20,213 nucleotides of DNA, from positions 1 through 20,213 of the IMG/VR virus record IMGVR_UViG_3300036466_000047; one strand, given 5' to 3'. This document shows, piece by piece, positions 13,149 to 20,213 of the stretch. The translations under genes and the position numbers were made by a program. Below the pieces are notes generated by a model that was given only the letters and a program-made list of their open reading frames with translations, searched no databases and had not been told where the DNA came from. Source of the DNA: a virus. How positions within the stretch are numbered: the stretch's first letter is position 1; the number at the start of each line of letters is the position of its first letter.

Positions 13149-13523
13149 TTATTCTCCTTTCAATTCGTGTAAATGTATTTCAAATGTTAATCTTCTTCTG
13201 ATTATTTTTTTATCTTCTTCTTCTATTTTTTTTCTTGAATCTTTATAGATTACAAACTGTATTTCTGTATTTATGAAGTAGTATTTATTTAAAGTGTATT
13301 GTATTGTATCTGCTAAACTATCTACTGTTGTTGTGTTTTTACCATAGTCTATAACGTTCATTTCTAGCTCTAGTAAGGTTTTTCCGTACTCGTAGGTAAG
13401 TTCTTGCATTTCATAGACTATATAAGGATGTACAGGCTTAGATGCTTCTTCATAGTAGACATTTGGATTAATAGTTTCCAATAATCTTTGTAATTCTTTT
13501 TTTAATGCTGGTGTTTTACTCAT
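13149..13523 (-). CDS. tail terminator/completion protein (minor)
   Basis: A 124-residue protein whose start overlaps the preceding stop by eight bases (ATGAGTAA). The layout of an N-terminal helix, YEEASKPVHPYIVYEM (residues 24-39), a set of beta strands and C-terminal RRLTFEIHLHE resembles the DUF3168/gpU-like tail terminator fold that caps the tail tube and joins it to the head. It is placed directly before the major tail gene, as in HK97-like phages. Sequence identity cannot be judged by eye, so the call rests on order and overall pattern. Confidence 0.65.
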   Translation of the reverse strand: MSKTPALKKELQRLLETINPNVYYEEASKPVHPYIVYEMQELTYEYGKTLLELEMNVIDYGKNTTTVDSLADTIQYTLNKYYFINTEIQFVIYKDSRKKIEEEDKKIIRRRLTFEIHLHELKGE

Positions 13524-13974
13524 CTAAACCCTCCTTATCTTCATCTATTAATTGAAGTGCTTTAGCTTCATCTTCTATTGCAGATAAATATCTGCTTTCA
13601 ATCTCTATTATTTTTGCTATGTTTTCTTTAACTGATTTTGATATCAGCCCTAGTTTAGGTTGTTTACTTGTACCAATTTCCTGAAACCTTCCATAAAACC
13701 AAGGATATCTACCTGCTTTTAACCCAACTTGCAATATAGGTTTGGGAGTTTTAGATTTAACGAAATATTGAACACCTTTTCCTACGTTTCCAGTCTTACG
13801 TTTAAAGTGAGAATAGTATCTTTGCTTAAATTCTCTACGAACAAATTTACCCACATCTCTCAAGGCAGCTCTTGTTAGTTCATGAATGGTGTAATTAGCT
13901 TTGTCGACATTAGATGCAAATGTAACGCCATCTTTTTTGTTCATCTTAACTACCGATTTAGGCATTGGCATCAA
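13516..13974 (-). CDS. HK97 gp10-like neck/tail component
   Basis: A 152-residue basic protein. Its ATG overlaps the stop of the head-closure gene (ATGA). Residues 40-90 are Arg/Lys/Tyr-rich (VGKFVRREFKQRYYSHF, KRKTGNVGKG) and followed by GRYPWFYGRFQEIGTSKQP (about residues 88-106), the typical W-x-x-x-x-E-F/x-GT core of HK97 gp10/Mu-like neck proteins. It would sit at the head-tail joint. Order connector, closure, gp10-like, terminator, tube is the usual siphophage order. Confidence 0.75.
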   Translation of the reverse strand: MMPMPKSVVKMNKKDGVTFASNVDKANYTIHELTRAALRDVGKFVRREFKQRYYSHFKRKTGNVGKGVQYFVKSKTPKPILQVGLKAGRYPWFYGRFQEIGTSKQPKLGLISKSVKENIAKIIEIESRYLSAIEDEAKALQLIDEDKEGLDE

Positions 13975-14288
13975 ATCACCGGTCCTTCTACTATTAACGA
14001 TATTGCATCAAATTCACTTTCATCTTTCGGGTTGATTGGCGACACGTCAATTATTTTATATCTTTGTCCTTCGAAAATTAATTCTACTTGATTGTCATAT
14101 TCGTATTTGTTTATGCCAAATGTTTTTGAAGGTTTAAGCCCATTCGATAAAGCTTGATAAAAGTCTTTTGTCTTATAGGTTATTAGGTCAGCTAGTACAG
14201 GTTTTTCAATTATATTTTCTATCGAGTCACCTGTTGAGCTAGTTGTATAAGTTATCGTCAATAGTTTTATTTCATAATCGAATGTCAT
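13971..14288 (-). CDS. head-tail joining / head closure protein
   Basis: A 105-residue protein from ATG 14288, chosen because it overlaps the connector stop as ATGA and is preceded by GGGTGGT; the longer frame starts at TTG inside the ribosome site. The strands MTFDYEIKLLTITYTTSS and VELIFEGQRYKIIDVSPI followed by a beta C-terminus match the small beta-barrel head closure/SPP1 gp16-like fold. It would seal the connector after packaging and dock the tail. Assignment is based on order and size plus the 'F-x-G-x-x-Y-x-I' strand. Confidence 0.65.
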   Translation of the reverse strand: MTFDYEIKLLTITYTTSSTGDSIENIIEKPVLADLITYKTKDFYQALSNGLKPSKTFGINKYEYDNQVELIFEGQRYKIIDVSPINPKDESEFDAISLIVEGPVI

Positions 14289-14701
14289 AATACCACCCAA
14301 ATTCCATCTACAATGTCGACTGGTGTCCAGGTGCCATTGATATATATTTGTTTGTCACTATCAGATAAAATGTATACTGTGCGTTCAGTTGGACTTGTTG
14401 GTAATGCGCTTACAACCACAACATCATTTACGATTATATTTCGGTTGTGAACGATCAAATTGTGTAATCTGAATTTTAAGTGTCTAGGTGTTTCGTTTTT
14501 GCCTTTGTTTTGGTATCTCCACACGCAATAATCAACTACAAACATTAAATGATAAGGGCTAGCACTATTAAGCACTAACCCTTGTTCATCTTCTAATTCA
14601 TTTGTAACGCCATCAATTATAGCTGTTAGATATGTGTCTCTTACAGTTGTCGATATGCCTAATTTGGCTTTTACGAGGTCTAATACAGTTGATGTATCCA
14701 T
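14285..14701 (-). CDS. gp6-like head-tail connector (DNA packaging) protein
   Basis: A 138-residue protein from ATG 14701 with AAGGAGCTGATATAG upstream. Residues 1-90 are helical with VLDLVKAKLGISTTVRDTYLTAIIDGVTNELE, the typical start of Phage_connect_1/HK97 gp6-like connectors that form a ring under the portal. The C-terminal ~40 residues (VSALPTSPTERTVYIL ... YINGTWTPVDI) form a separate beta segment that is not part of the usual connector. A similar 'LPTSPT-x-x-x-VYIL ... NGTW' sequence is seen in phage tail-related proteins, so this connector may carry an extra surface domain. Confidence 0.75.
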   Translation of the reverse strand: MDTSTVLDLVKAKLGISTTVRDTYLTAIIDGVTNELEDEQGLVLNSASPYHLMFVVDYCVWRYQNKGKNETPRHLKFRLHNLIVHNRNIIVNDVVVVSALPTSPTERTVYILSDSDKQIYINGTWTPVDIVDGIWVVL

Positions 14702-14714
14702 CTATATCAGCTCC

Positions 14715-14870
14715 TTAATCTTTTGGCTTTTTAGATTCTTTTATTTCCTCTAAAATGTTTTCATTTTTCTTATTAATCTGTTTGAACTTTTCAGTAGATA
14801 ATTCAATCACTTTACCTTTTGAACGAATCTTTTCTCCATCTGAAAAAGTAATTAATACTTTAGCTTTCAT
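14715..14870 (-). CDS. 51-residue small protein between capsid and connector genes
   Basis: A 51-residue basic protein from ATG 14870 with an AGGAGGTAAAAC ribosome site, ending 13 bases before the connector gene. It starts with a short strand (MKAKVLITFSDGEKI), then GKVIELSTEKFKQI and a Lys-rich helix. Small proteins of this shape and place, between capsid and gp6-like genes, are common in Firmicute HK97-type phages, where they may bind or decorate the capsid or connector. The exact function is unknown. Confidence 0.65.
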   Translation of the reverse strand: MKAKVLITFSDGEKIRSKGKVIELSTEKFKQINKKNENILEEIKESKKPKD

Positions 14871-14881
14871 GTTTTACCTCC

Positions 14882-16276
14882 TTAGTTAGCAATGTCAGGT
14901 GCAAATGCTACGTCTGCAGGCGCAGGTGCTACAGCTCCAGCTTCTTGATCTATGTTGATTCCTACAAATCCTTCGCCAAATACTGGTCTACCATCATATC
15001 TAGCTATTCCCTTGAATACAGTGTTATCGTCAATGAATTGTACGTGTTCAGATTGTGCTAACGTTGCTCCAGCTCTTTCTACTAACAAGTAAAGTGATCC
15101 GTATCCACCGATTATATGATTGTCTGGAATAAAGTCTAACAACTCTATATCTCCACCAACTATAGGCATAGTTTGATTTTGTCCTGATACGATTGCTCCA
15201 GCTGCATTAATAGTTAATGCTTTAGCTTGTAATGTAGCAAATGTATTACTGTTCATAGTCCAGAACTTTTGTCCATTGCTATAATTTGCTTTAACTTTAC
15301 CGCATTTCAAAATTAAATCCTTGTAGAACAATACATCTGTGTTAGCTGTAGGGTCGACTAAAAGTAAATTACTTGCGCTTAAATTAGTCCATGCTGGTTC
15401 ATTGTCTCCCCAGTATGCTGGTTGTGCAACTTCTGCAAGTCTTGTAACTATTCCTACTGGCATTTTTGCACCTGTTCCGTATAGTATAGCTTTATCTACT
15501 GCTAATCCTATTGCTTGTCCGATAGCTGTCATGATTTCATTTGAAAGTACAATATCTGAATCTTCTAAGGTTGAATTAGGAACAGCTATAAATCCACCAA
15601 CTTTATATCCATCAACTTCTACCTGGTTAAATACAATATTTAATTCATTTAATTTTCCTACTGCTTCTGTCCAAATTCCTTCTGGTACTGCACCAGCTAT
15701 ATTTTGTCTAGCTTTTCCTGATACAGGCTTTAGATATATTCTTGAAACTAATTTAGAATATTGATTCAGGTTATCTCTTAACATTTCTAAGAGAATAGTA
15801 GGTATTCCTAGTTCTCCACCTGTAACAGCTCTTTTTTGTGTAGTTAATTCTCTTGCTCTAACTAAAAATTCCTTTACTTCTTCTCTTTGAATTAATGAAT
15901 CTATGTTTTCTCTAGTCATGCCTTTGAAAAATTTATATCTATTCACTCTCACTTCATCTCCTTTTTGTTTTGTTTTTCTTTCTTCTTTGTGATTGTCATT
16001 TTTAGGTTCATTAGAATTTAATTGTTCCAATTCACCTTCGAGGTCTGCAATTTCACCTTCCAACTTGCCTTTCTTTTCTTCGAGTTCAGCTTTGTCGGTT
16101 TCTAATTTTGTTACAGCTTCCTCTAATACTTCATTTTCTTCATCAGTTGTGGCTTCTTCTATAGATGCCTCTAGTTCGCTTGACCTAGTTTGCAATACTT
16201 CCTCTTGTCCGATTAATTCTGTTAGACTTGCTTTTCTTTGTTCTATCTTTTTAGATAGCATTAATTGTTTTAACAT
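14882..16276 (-). CDS. HK97-fold major capsid protein with N-terminal scaffold
   Basis: A 464-residue capsid precursor. Residues 10-90 form a strongly charged coiled coil (EELEASIEEATTDEENEV-like, with many Glu/Lys heptads), the delta/scaffolding domain. The mature HK97 fold starts about residue 150 at AVTGGELGIPT, so cleavage by the upstream protease near R149 is expected. Later SGKARQNIAGAVPEG, a GGFIAVPNSTLEDSD stretch and the C-terminal YDGRPVFGEGFVGINI strand fit the family. It overlaps the protease gene by 26 bases with its own GAGAGG site. It assembles into the icosahedral shell. Confidence 0.9.
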   Translation of the reverse strand: MLKQLMLSKKIEQRKASLTELIGQEEVLQTRSSELEASIEEATTDEENEVLEEAVTKLETDKAELEEKKGKLEGEIADLEGELEQLNSNEPKNDNHKEERKTKQKGDEVRVNRYKFFKGMTRENIDSLIQREEVKEFLVRARELTTQKRAVTGGELGIPTILLEMLRDNLNQYSKLVSRIYLKPVSGKARQNIAGAVPEGIWTEAVGKLNELNIVFNQVEVDGYKVGGFIAVPNSTLEDSDIVLSNEIMTAIGQAIGLAVDKAILYGTGAKMPVGIVTRLAEVAQPAYWGDNEPAWTNLSASNLLLVDPTANTDVLFYKDLILKCGKVKANYSNGQKFWTMNSNTFATLQAKALTINAAGAIVSGQNQTMPIVGGDIELLDFIPDNHIIGGYGSLYLLVERAGATLAQSEHVQFIDDNTVFKGIARYDGRPVFGEGFVGINIDQEAGAVAPAPADVAFAPDIAN

Positions 16277-16844
16277 TTTTCAACCTCTCTTTCAGTTCGT
16301 TTTTCTTAGCTTCTAACTGTCTTTTTCTGTGCTGTTCAACTTCTTTTTGTCTTGCTTGTACTCCAGTTTCTTCATACGCCGGGAATGTACAAACACTTAC
16401 TTCGTGTAGGTCTATTTCTTTGATGGTCCACTTCACAGTGCCATCATCTCTGTACTCTGTTTCTTCATTTAAAATATTAAATCCAAATGAGCATTGGTCT
16501 ACATCACCTCGTTTAACTCTTTGGTAGAGGTTTACTGCATCCGTATCATTTGGATTAATTCTTACTGATCCCCATAAGCCATGCGAATCTGTTTTTAGTT
16601 CTAAAGTATTAGCTTTATTTCTTCCCAATACCAAGCTAGTATCATGGTTGGTTAAGGCTCTTATATCATTACCTAGTGTACTATTAAAAGCTTCTGGTGC
16701 TATTTCTTCAAAGGCTCCTCTCCAAAGTTCTGTAAGCTTATTAAACACTGCGAAATAACCTTCTATAAGCATTTCATCTTCTTCTGCTCTAGTCTGCAAA
16801 TCTGTTATAATGCTTCTTGTTTGCATTCCATCTTCTCTATTCAT
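16251..16844 (-). CDS. HK97-type prohead protease (S78 family)
   Basis: A 197-residue serine protease that removes the capsid scaffold domain. His67 in [12 protein letters not shown] and Ser119 in DVDQCSFGF are the catalytic residues of the family, with the [14 protein letters not shown] segment (147-160) completing the core. ATG 16844 is preferred because GGAGGTGGTGGAG lies just upstream; GTG codons lie on the ribosome site itself. It overlaps the portal stop by eight bases. The last 40 residues are a Lys/Arg-rich helix that may bind scaffold or nucleic acid. Confidence 0.9.
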   Translation of the reverse strand: MNREDGMQTRSIITDLQTRAEEDEMLIEGYFAVFNKLTELWRGAFEEIAPEAFNSTLGNDIRALTNHDTSLVLGRNKANTLELKTDSHGLWGSVRINPNDTDAVNLYQRVKRGDVDQCSFGFNILNEETEYRDDGTVKWTIKEIDLHEVSVCTFPAYEETGVQARQKEVEQHRKRQLEAKKNELKERLKNVKTINAI

Positions 16845-18039
16845 CTCCACCACCTCCTTGTAATTTGTTTTGGTCTGCTATCATGCCTGCTGGTATGTAG
16901 TTTTCTAAAATGACTAATTCGTTCAAACCTTCTTTAGGCGATAAACCTACCCAGTCTCTAACTTCGTTACCCCACATCAACCCTCTTGTATAAAGGTTTG
17001 CTCCAACCTCAGACAAGTCTTTAATGTCATAGGCATATAAAGAACGAGGATTGAATTTAAAATATAAATCAGGGCTGTATAAAAGCCCTTTTGTTAAAAC
17101 TTGTTCCATGCCTTTAGCGATAGAAAGTATTCTTGAATTGATAAAGTTGTTGTATTCATCTTTCTTGTACTCACCTACGCCCAAGAAAAAAGCAGGCACT
17201 CCGAAGATTCCTGCTACTGTTCGTTTATCTAGTTGTACTGAATCGTTTATTGCTAAATCATTTAAACTTAAAGGTTTAACTTGCTCGACTTCTAACATCT
17301 CTGCCGGTATAATCCAAGGCTGTCCAGCTTCGCTTGATTCTAAGTATTTTTTAAATACTGCGTTTCTACCTTCCTCACTCGATAGCTCTGCAGTCATTGC
17401 ATCAACTTTTACTATTAAGCTAGGCATGTACTTACCACTCATGAAACTCTTTTTGGTAGCTGTGGCTTGTTTTAAGTTGTAAGCTATATCTCTAAGTGCT
17501 ACTTTGTACCCTGTTCCCATGTATGGTTTTTCAGGGTCGGGGTTAATTGTGAAATGTAATACTTGATCGTGATTGTAAGTTTTGTCTCCATAAGTAACTT
17601 TGTAAGCTGTATCAGTATCAATAAATCTTACCGCCGATGGTTTTAATGGAATCAATTCATCTATAAGCCCATCTTTTACTTTTGGGTAAACTATACAATT
17701 TCCGTCTCCTGCCAATAGCATTGTATAAACAATATTGTATATCCAAGTTTTTCTAGTCATTAAAGAATAAGGGTTAATGTCTATTTTTTTTGATAGCTCA
17801 TTTTTAACTCTTAAATCTCCATCATCTGTGTTTTGCATCAGATGAATTGTCATTGAAGAAATAAGATCTGCTATTTTACTTGCAGCTATTTTAATTTCAG
17901 GGTTATCTGATAATTTTGTATATCCTGGAATACATAAAGTATCGTATGCATCAGTTGTTAAGAACCAGCTTGTTGCATCTCTTTTGTTTTGGGGTTCTGC
18001 TCTCGCTCTAGTTCTTTTTAAAAAGTTTATAAATCCCAT
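16837..18039 (-). CDS. HK97-type portal protein
   Basis: A 400-residue portal protein from ATG 18039 (AAAGGAGATAG site; TAATG overlap with terminase). The family pattern is clear: [20 protein letters not shown] (residues 49-68), [31 protein letters not shown] (about 90-120) and [30 protein letters not shown] (about 255-285). The length matches Phage_portal (HK97 gp3-like) proteins. It forms the dodecameric ring for DNA entry and exit and for terminase docking. Confidence 0.92.
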   Translation of the reverse strand: MGFINFLKRTRARAEPQNKRDATSWFLTTDAYDTLCIPGYTKLSDNPEIKIAASKIADLISSMTIHLMQNTDDGDLRVKNELSKKIDINPYSLMTRKTWIYNIVYTMLLAGDGNCIVYPKVKDGLIDELIPLKPSAVRFIDTDTAYKVTYGDKTYNHDQVLHFTINPDPEKPYMGTGYKVALRDIAYNLKQATATKKSFMSGKYMPSLIVKVDAMTAELSSEEGRNAVFKKYLESSEAGQPWIIPAEMLEVEQVKPLSLNDLAINDSVQLDKRTVAGIFGVPAFFLGVGEYKKDEYNNFINSRILSIAKGMEQVLTKGLLYSPDLYFKFNPRSLYAYDIKDLSEVGANLYTRGLMWGNEVRDWVGLSPKEGLNELVILENYIPAGMIADQNKLQGGGGDE

Positions 18040-19805
18040 TAACTATCTCCTTTCGATTTCAACCATTTACTAGCTGAACCTGATTTCTCCATACTTTTAA
18101 TTAATCTAACGCAACTAAATACGCTAGCATCAAACAAGTCTATTCTTTGGGTTGGTTCTACTTTTTCATACTGGATCATATCATCTGTTTTCTCTACTGC
18201 TCTTACATTTTGCAAGCAATACTCATAGGCTTGTGAGTGAAGATAATAAAAGTCTCCATCCTTAGCTTTTTTCTCTATTCTTCTAAACCCTTGTGTTTTA
18301 TTTATGTAAAGTTGAGGTTCATCAACGATTCTAAACCCAGCTTTCTTCATGCCTAAATAAAATTCTTGTCCAAACTTTCTATCAAAACCACATTGCTTTA
18401 TTTTGAATCCTTTGTTCTTCATATCAATAAACCAATTTATAATATCTGAATAATTAACTGTAGGAGTGTTGCACATTGTCAGCCAACCATCATCTTGCCA
18501 GCCAAACAAGGGAATGTTATCTTCATCTGCTTTTCTGTGTGCCATTACTACCGGAAACCACGCGTGTGTTATTGCTATGTCTACGTCTCTATAATTTCCT
18601 TCGTTGTCTTTGTAAGCATCTTTGTAAGTTCCATATAATGCGCTAGCTGTTAAGTCATATAGTTTTGAAAGGTCAGCGCCACCGTACCAATCAATAGGCA
18701 ACTTAGATAATTCTTCTATGGTCCAGTTATGTTTTTTATCACTAGACTTAAATTCATCTATGTTGAAATAAGCTTTCATCGCAGAAGTATATATATTGAG
18801 TGATTTAGCTAAGAAAGACTTTCTTTGTTGTGGATCGTTTTGTGCTTGCAAAGCATCACTCATTAATTCTTGTCCAGAAACCGATACGTTGTAGTTAGGA
18901 TTTGCTTTTTCGTGCTCGATAGGATTTGTATAATCAACATCTCCTGTATCTTTGTCTTGATTTGCCTTTGCTATAAATATAAATAACTGTTCATCTTTAA
19001 CTGTTTCATTTAAAACCTTTTGAGAATAAACCATCCTGTTATAGCAGAACGAATTCATGTTGTCCCCTGCGGTAGTTATCCCTACACATAAGCTATTTCT
19101 GTAAGCTTTGCCTGATTCTTTTATGGTGTTATATTGGCTAGCATTTTTATATAAGTGCAACTCATCTAAAATTTGAATTAGTGTATTTAAACTATCCATT
19201 CTATCACTGTTGCCTGCGATAGTTTCTATTCGCATATACCCATCACCAAGCTCACCACTAATACTGTGTTCTTGGTTATTGTCTAATACTCTAAAGTTTT
19301 CAATTTCTCCCATTTCTTTGAGGTTGTATAATAAAAAATTAAAACTTTGTAATGCTTGCTTTAATAAAGCGCCTACAATTACTATTTCTGCTCCAGATTT
19401 TCTTTCAAGCAATCCAAGGCCCCAAGCTAAAGCACTCATAAAAGGTGTCTTGCCTTGCTTTCTAGGTAGCATGATAAAAGCTTCTTTGTATCTTCTAAGC
19501 CGGGTGTTTTTATGAAAAAATCCCAACAGGTTATAAACAACAAACTTTTGCCAAGGCTCTAATAAAAAAGGCGTACCTCTTAATGGGTAGCCCTGCATAT
19601 TTTCGCCCTTTTGATGAACGAAGGTTTTTTCTATTATCCCAATTACAAACTCCGCATCTTTAGGATTAAAATTATAGTCAGTGTTCTTTAAGTCTTTCTT
19701 GAATCTTCGACATGCTTCAAAAATTTCTTTACAGGCTACTTTCTTTCCTGTAACAATACTTTCAACATACTCTGTTACCACAATGTAATTCTTATGTTTT
19801 TTCAT
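18039..19805 (-). CDS. terL: terminase large subunit
   Basis: A 588-residue packaging motor. Q-motif-like LEPWQ (82-86), Walker A LPRKQGKT (113-120), Walker B ILDE (212-215) and coupling motif GITTAG (242-247) mark the N-terminal ATPase. The C-terminal nuclease has Asp378 in GADLS, Asp475 in GFDRKFG and an Asp in RIDLFDAS (554-561), the three-acid metal site. The gene starts at ATG 19805, overlapping the small terminase stop. It belongs to the HK97/Terminase_1-like branch. It cuts and pumps phage DNA into proheads at the portal encoded next. Confidence 0.93.
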   Translation of the reverse strand: MKKHKNYIVVTEYVESIVTGKKVACKEIFEACRRFKKDLKNTDYNFNPKDAEFVIGIIEKTFVHQKGENMQGYPLRGTPFLLEPWQKFVVYNLLGFFHKNTRLRRYKEAFIMLPRKQGKTPFMSALAWGLGLLERKSGAEIVIVGALLKQALQSFNFLLYNLKEMGEIENFRVLDNNQEHSISGELGDGYMRIETIAGNSDRMDSLNTLIQILDELHLYKNASQYNTIKESGKAYRNSLCVGITTAGDNMNSFCYNRMVYSQKVLNETVKDEQLFIFIAKANQDKDTGDVDYTNPIEHEKANPNYNVSVSGQELMSDALQAQNDPQQRKSFLAKSLNIYTSAMKAYFNIDEFKSSDKKHNWTIEELSKLPIDWYGGADLSKLYDLTASALYGTYKDAYKDNEGNYRDVDIAITHAWFPVVMAHRKADEDNIPLFGWQDDGWLTMCNTPTVNYSDIINWFIDMKNKGFKIKQCGFDRKFGQEFYLGMKKAGFRIVDEPQLYINKTQGFRRIEKKAKDGDFYYLHSQAYEYCLQNVRAVEKTDDMIQYEKVEPTQRIDLFDASVFSCVRLIKSMEKSGSASKWLKSKGDS

Positions 19806-20161
19806 TTTTTATCTAACTCTTTTAATATACCAGCTAATTTCGATTTACTTCCTTCTTCAATAGTTACTGTTTCTAAAGCCTTAGGATTAAGACACAACCT
19901 ATCAGAGTATGTTAATATATCTTTTCTTAAAGTTTCTAGTGTGGCGACAATAGGAGCTTTCTTTGTACCGCTTTGCATAGTCTCTACTTCGTATTTATAT
20001 TTACTTTTAATAAACTTAGCAGTGATCCGTTCGTATTGTTCTGAAATCTCTGCGTATATATCAATAAGCCTGTTATATTCCGGCTTATACACACCAAGTT
20101 TTTTCATATCTTGAATTGTTTTATTCCTTATGGTTTCTTTGGTTATAGCTTTTCTTGGCAT
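19802..20161 (-). CDS. terS: terminase small subunit (P27-like)
   Basis: A 119-residue protein from ATG 20161, chosen because GAGGAGGTG lies eight bases upstream and the frame then begins MPRKAITKETIRNKT. The Arg/Lys-rich N-terminus, EYNRLIDIYAEISEQYERI (about residues 24-42) and SGTKKAPIVATLETLRKDIL (about 62-81) match phage terminase small subunits of the P27 type that bind DNA and recruit the large subunit. It directly precedes terL with an ATGA overlap and heads the late operon. Confidence 0.85.
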   Translation of the reverse strand: MPRKAITKETIRNKTIQDMKKLGVYKPEYNRLIDIYAEISEQYERITAKFIKSKYKYEVETMQSGTKKAPIVATLETLRKDILTYSDRLCLNPKALETVTIEEGSKSKLAGILKELDKK

Positions 20162-20184
20162 GTACTTCACCTCCTCAAAAAATA

Positions 20185-20210
20185 TTTTCCAGAGTCGCTC
20201 TATTGGAAAA
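20185..20210 (-). terminator. hairpin upstream of the terminase operon, possible terminator or cos-like site
   Basis: TTTTCCA (20185-20191) pairs with TGGAAAA (20204-20210), with GAG/CTC (20192-20194 with 20198-20200) inside and an unpaired TAT. On the - strand it is followed by TATTTTTTG, which looks like a weak terminator just before the terS ribosome site. A structured site at this place could also take part in packaging. The window ends at its base. Confidence 0.4.
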
Positions 20211-20213
20211 AGT

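Overview
The window is the late (structural and lysis) region of a tailed phage joined to plasmid-type genes, and it reads as part of a phage-plasmid or episomal prophage of a low-GC Firmicute, most likely a clostridium-type host. The evidence for the host is the very AT-rich DNA, the strong AGGAGG-type ribosome sites, and the style of the tail, holin and lysin genes. No host chromosomal gene is present, so the species cannot be named. Apart from a small + strand stretch near 2340-2555 and one regulator at 3794-3994, everything is coded on the - strand.

Read from right to left (direction of transcription), the late operon runs: small and large terminase (20161-18039), HK97-type portal, prohead protease and capsid precursor (18039-14882), a 51-residue protein, head-tail connector and closure proteins, gp10-like and tail terminator proteins (14870-13149), major tail protein (13147-12557), a lambda G/GT-like pair of tail chaperone frames with a -1 frameshift signal (12555-11948), tape measure (11951-10269), distal tail and tail-tip proteins (10267-7618), small tail genes and appendage proteins (7593-5791), then holin, M15-type endopeptidase and a second lysin-like protein (5779-4128). 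Genes overlap by ATGA/TAATG or sit within a few bases of each other, so they should be one transcript. This ends at a strong - strand terminator at 3982-4007. The morphotype is a siphovirus with an HK97-fold capsid.

Past that terminator come a + strand Cro/C1-type repressor (3794-3994) and, divergently, an actin-like ParM plus ribbon-helix-helix ParR partition pair (3645-2552). No integrase is seen here. A partition cassette where an integrase often lies suggests the element is kept as a plasmid. Further left is a - strand operon of two small related double-spanning membrane proteins (TrbC/VirB2-like in shape) and a large HerA/VirB4/TraG-type P-loop ATPase cut by the window edge. Between this operon and parMR is a + strand unit with a 19-codon hydrophobic reading frame, a long imperfect hairpin closed by a GNRA loop, and an intrinsic terminator.

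The most notable points are the conjugation-like pilin/ATPase module inside a phage genome, the structured RNA at 2464-2553, the well-formed frameshift signal in the tail chaperone, and four exact 44-residue periods in the tape measure protein.
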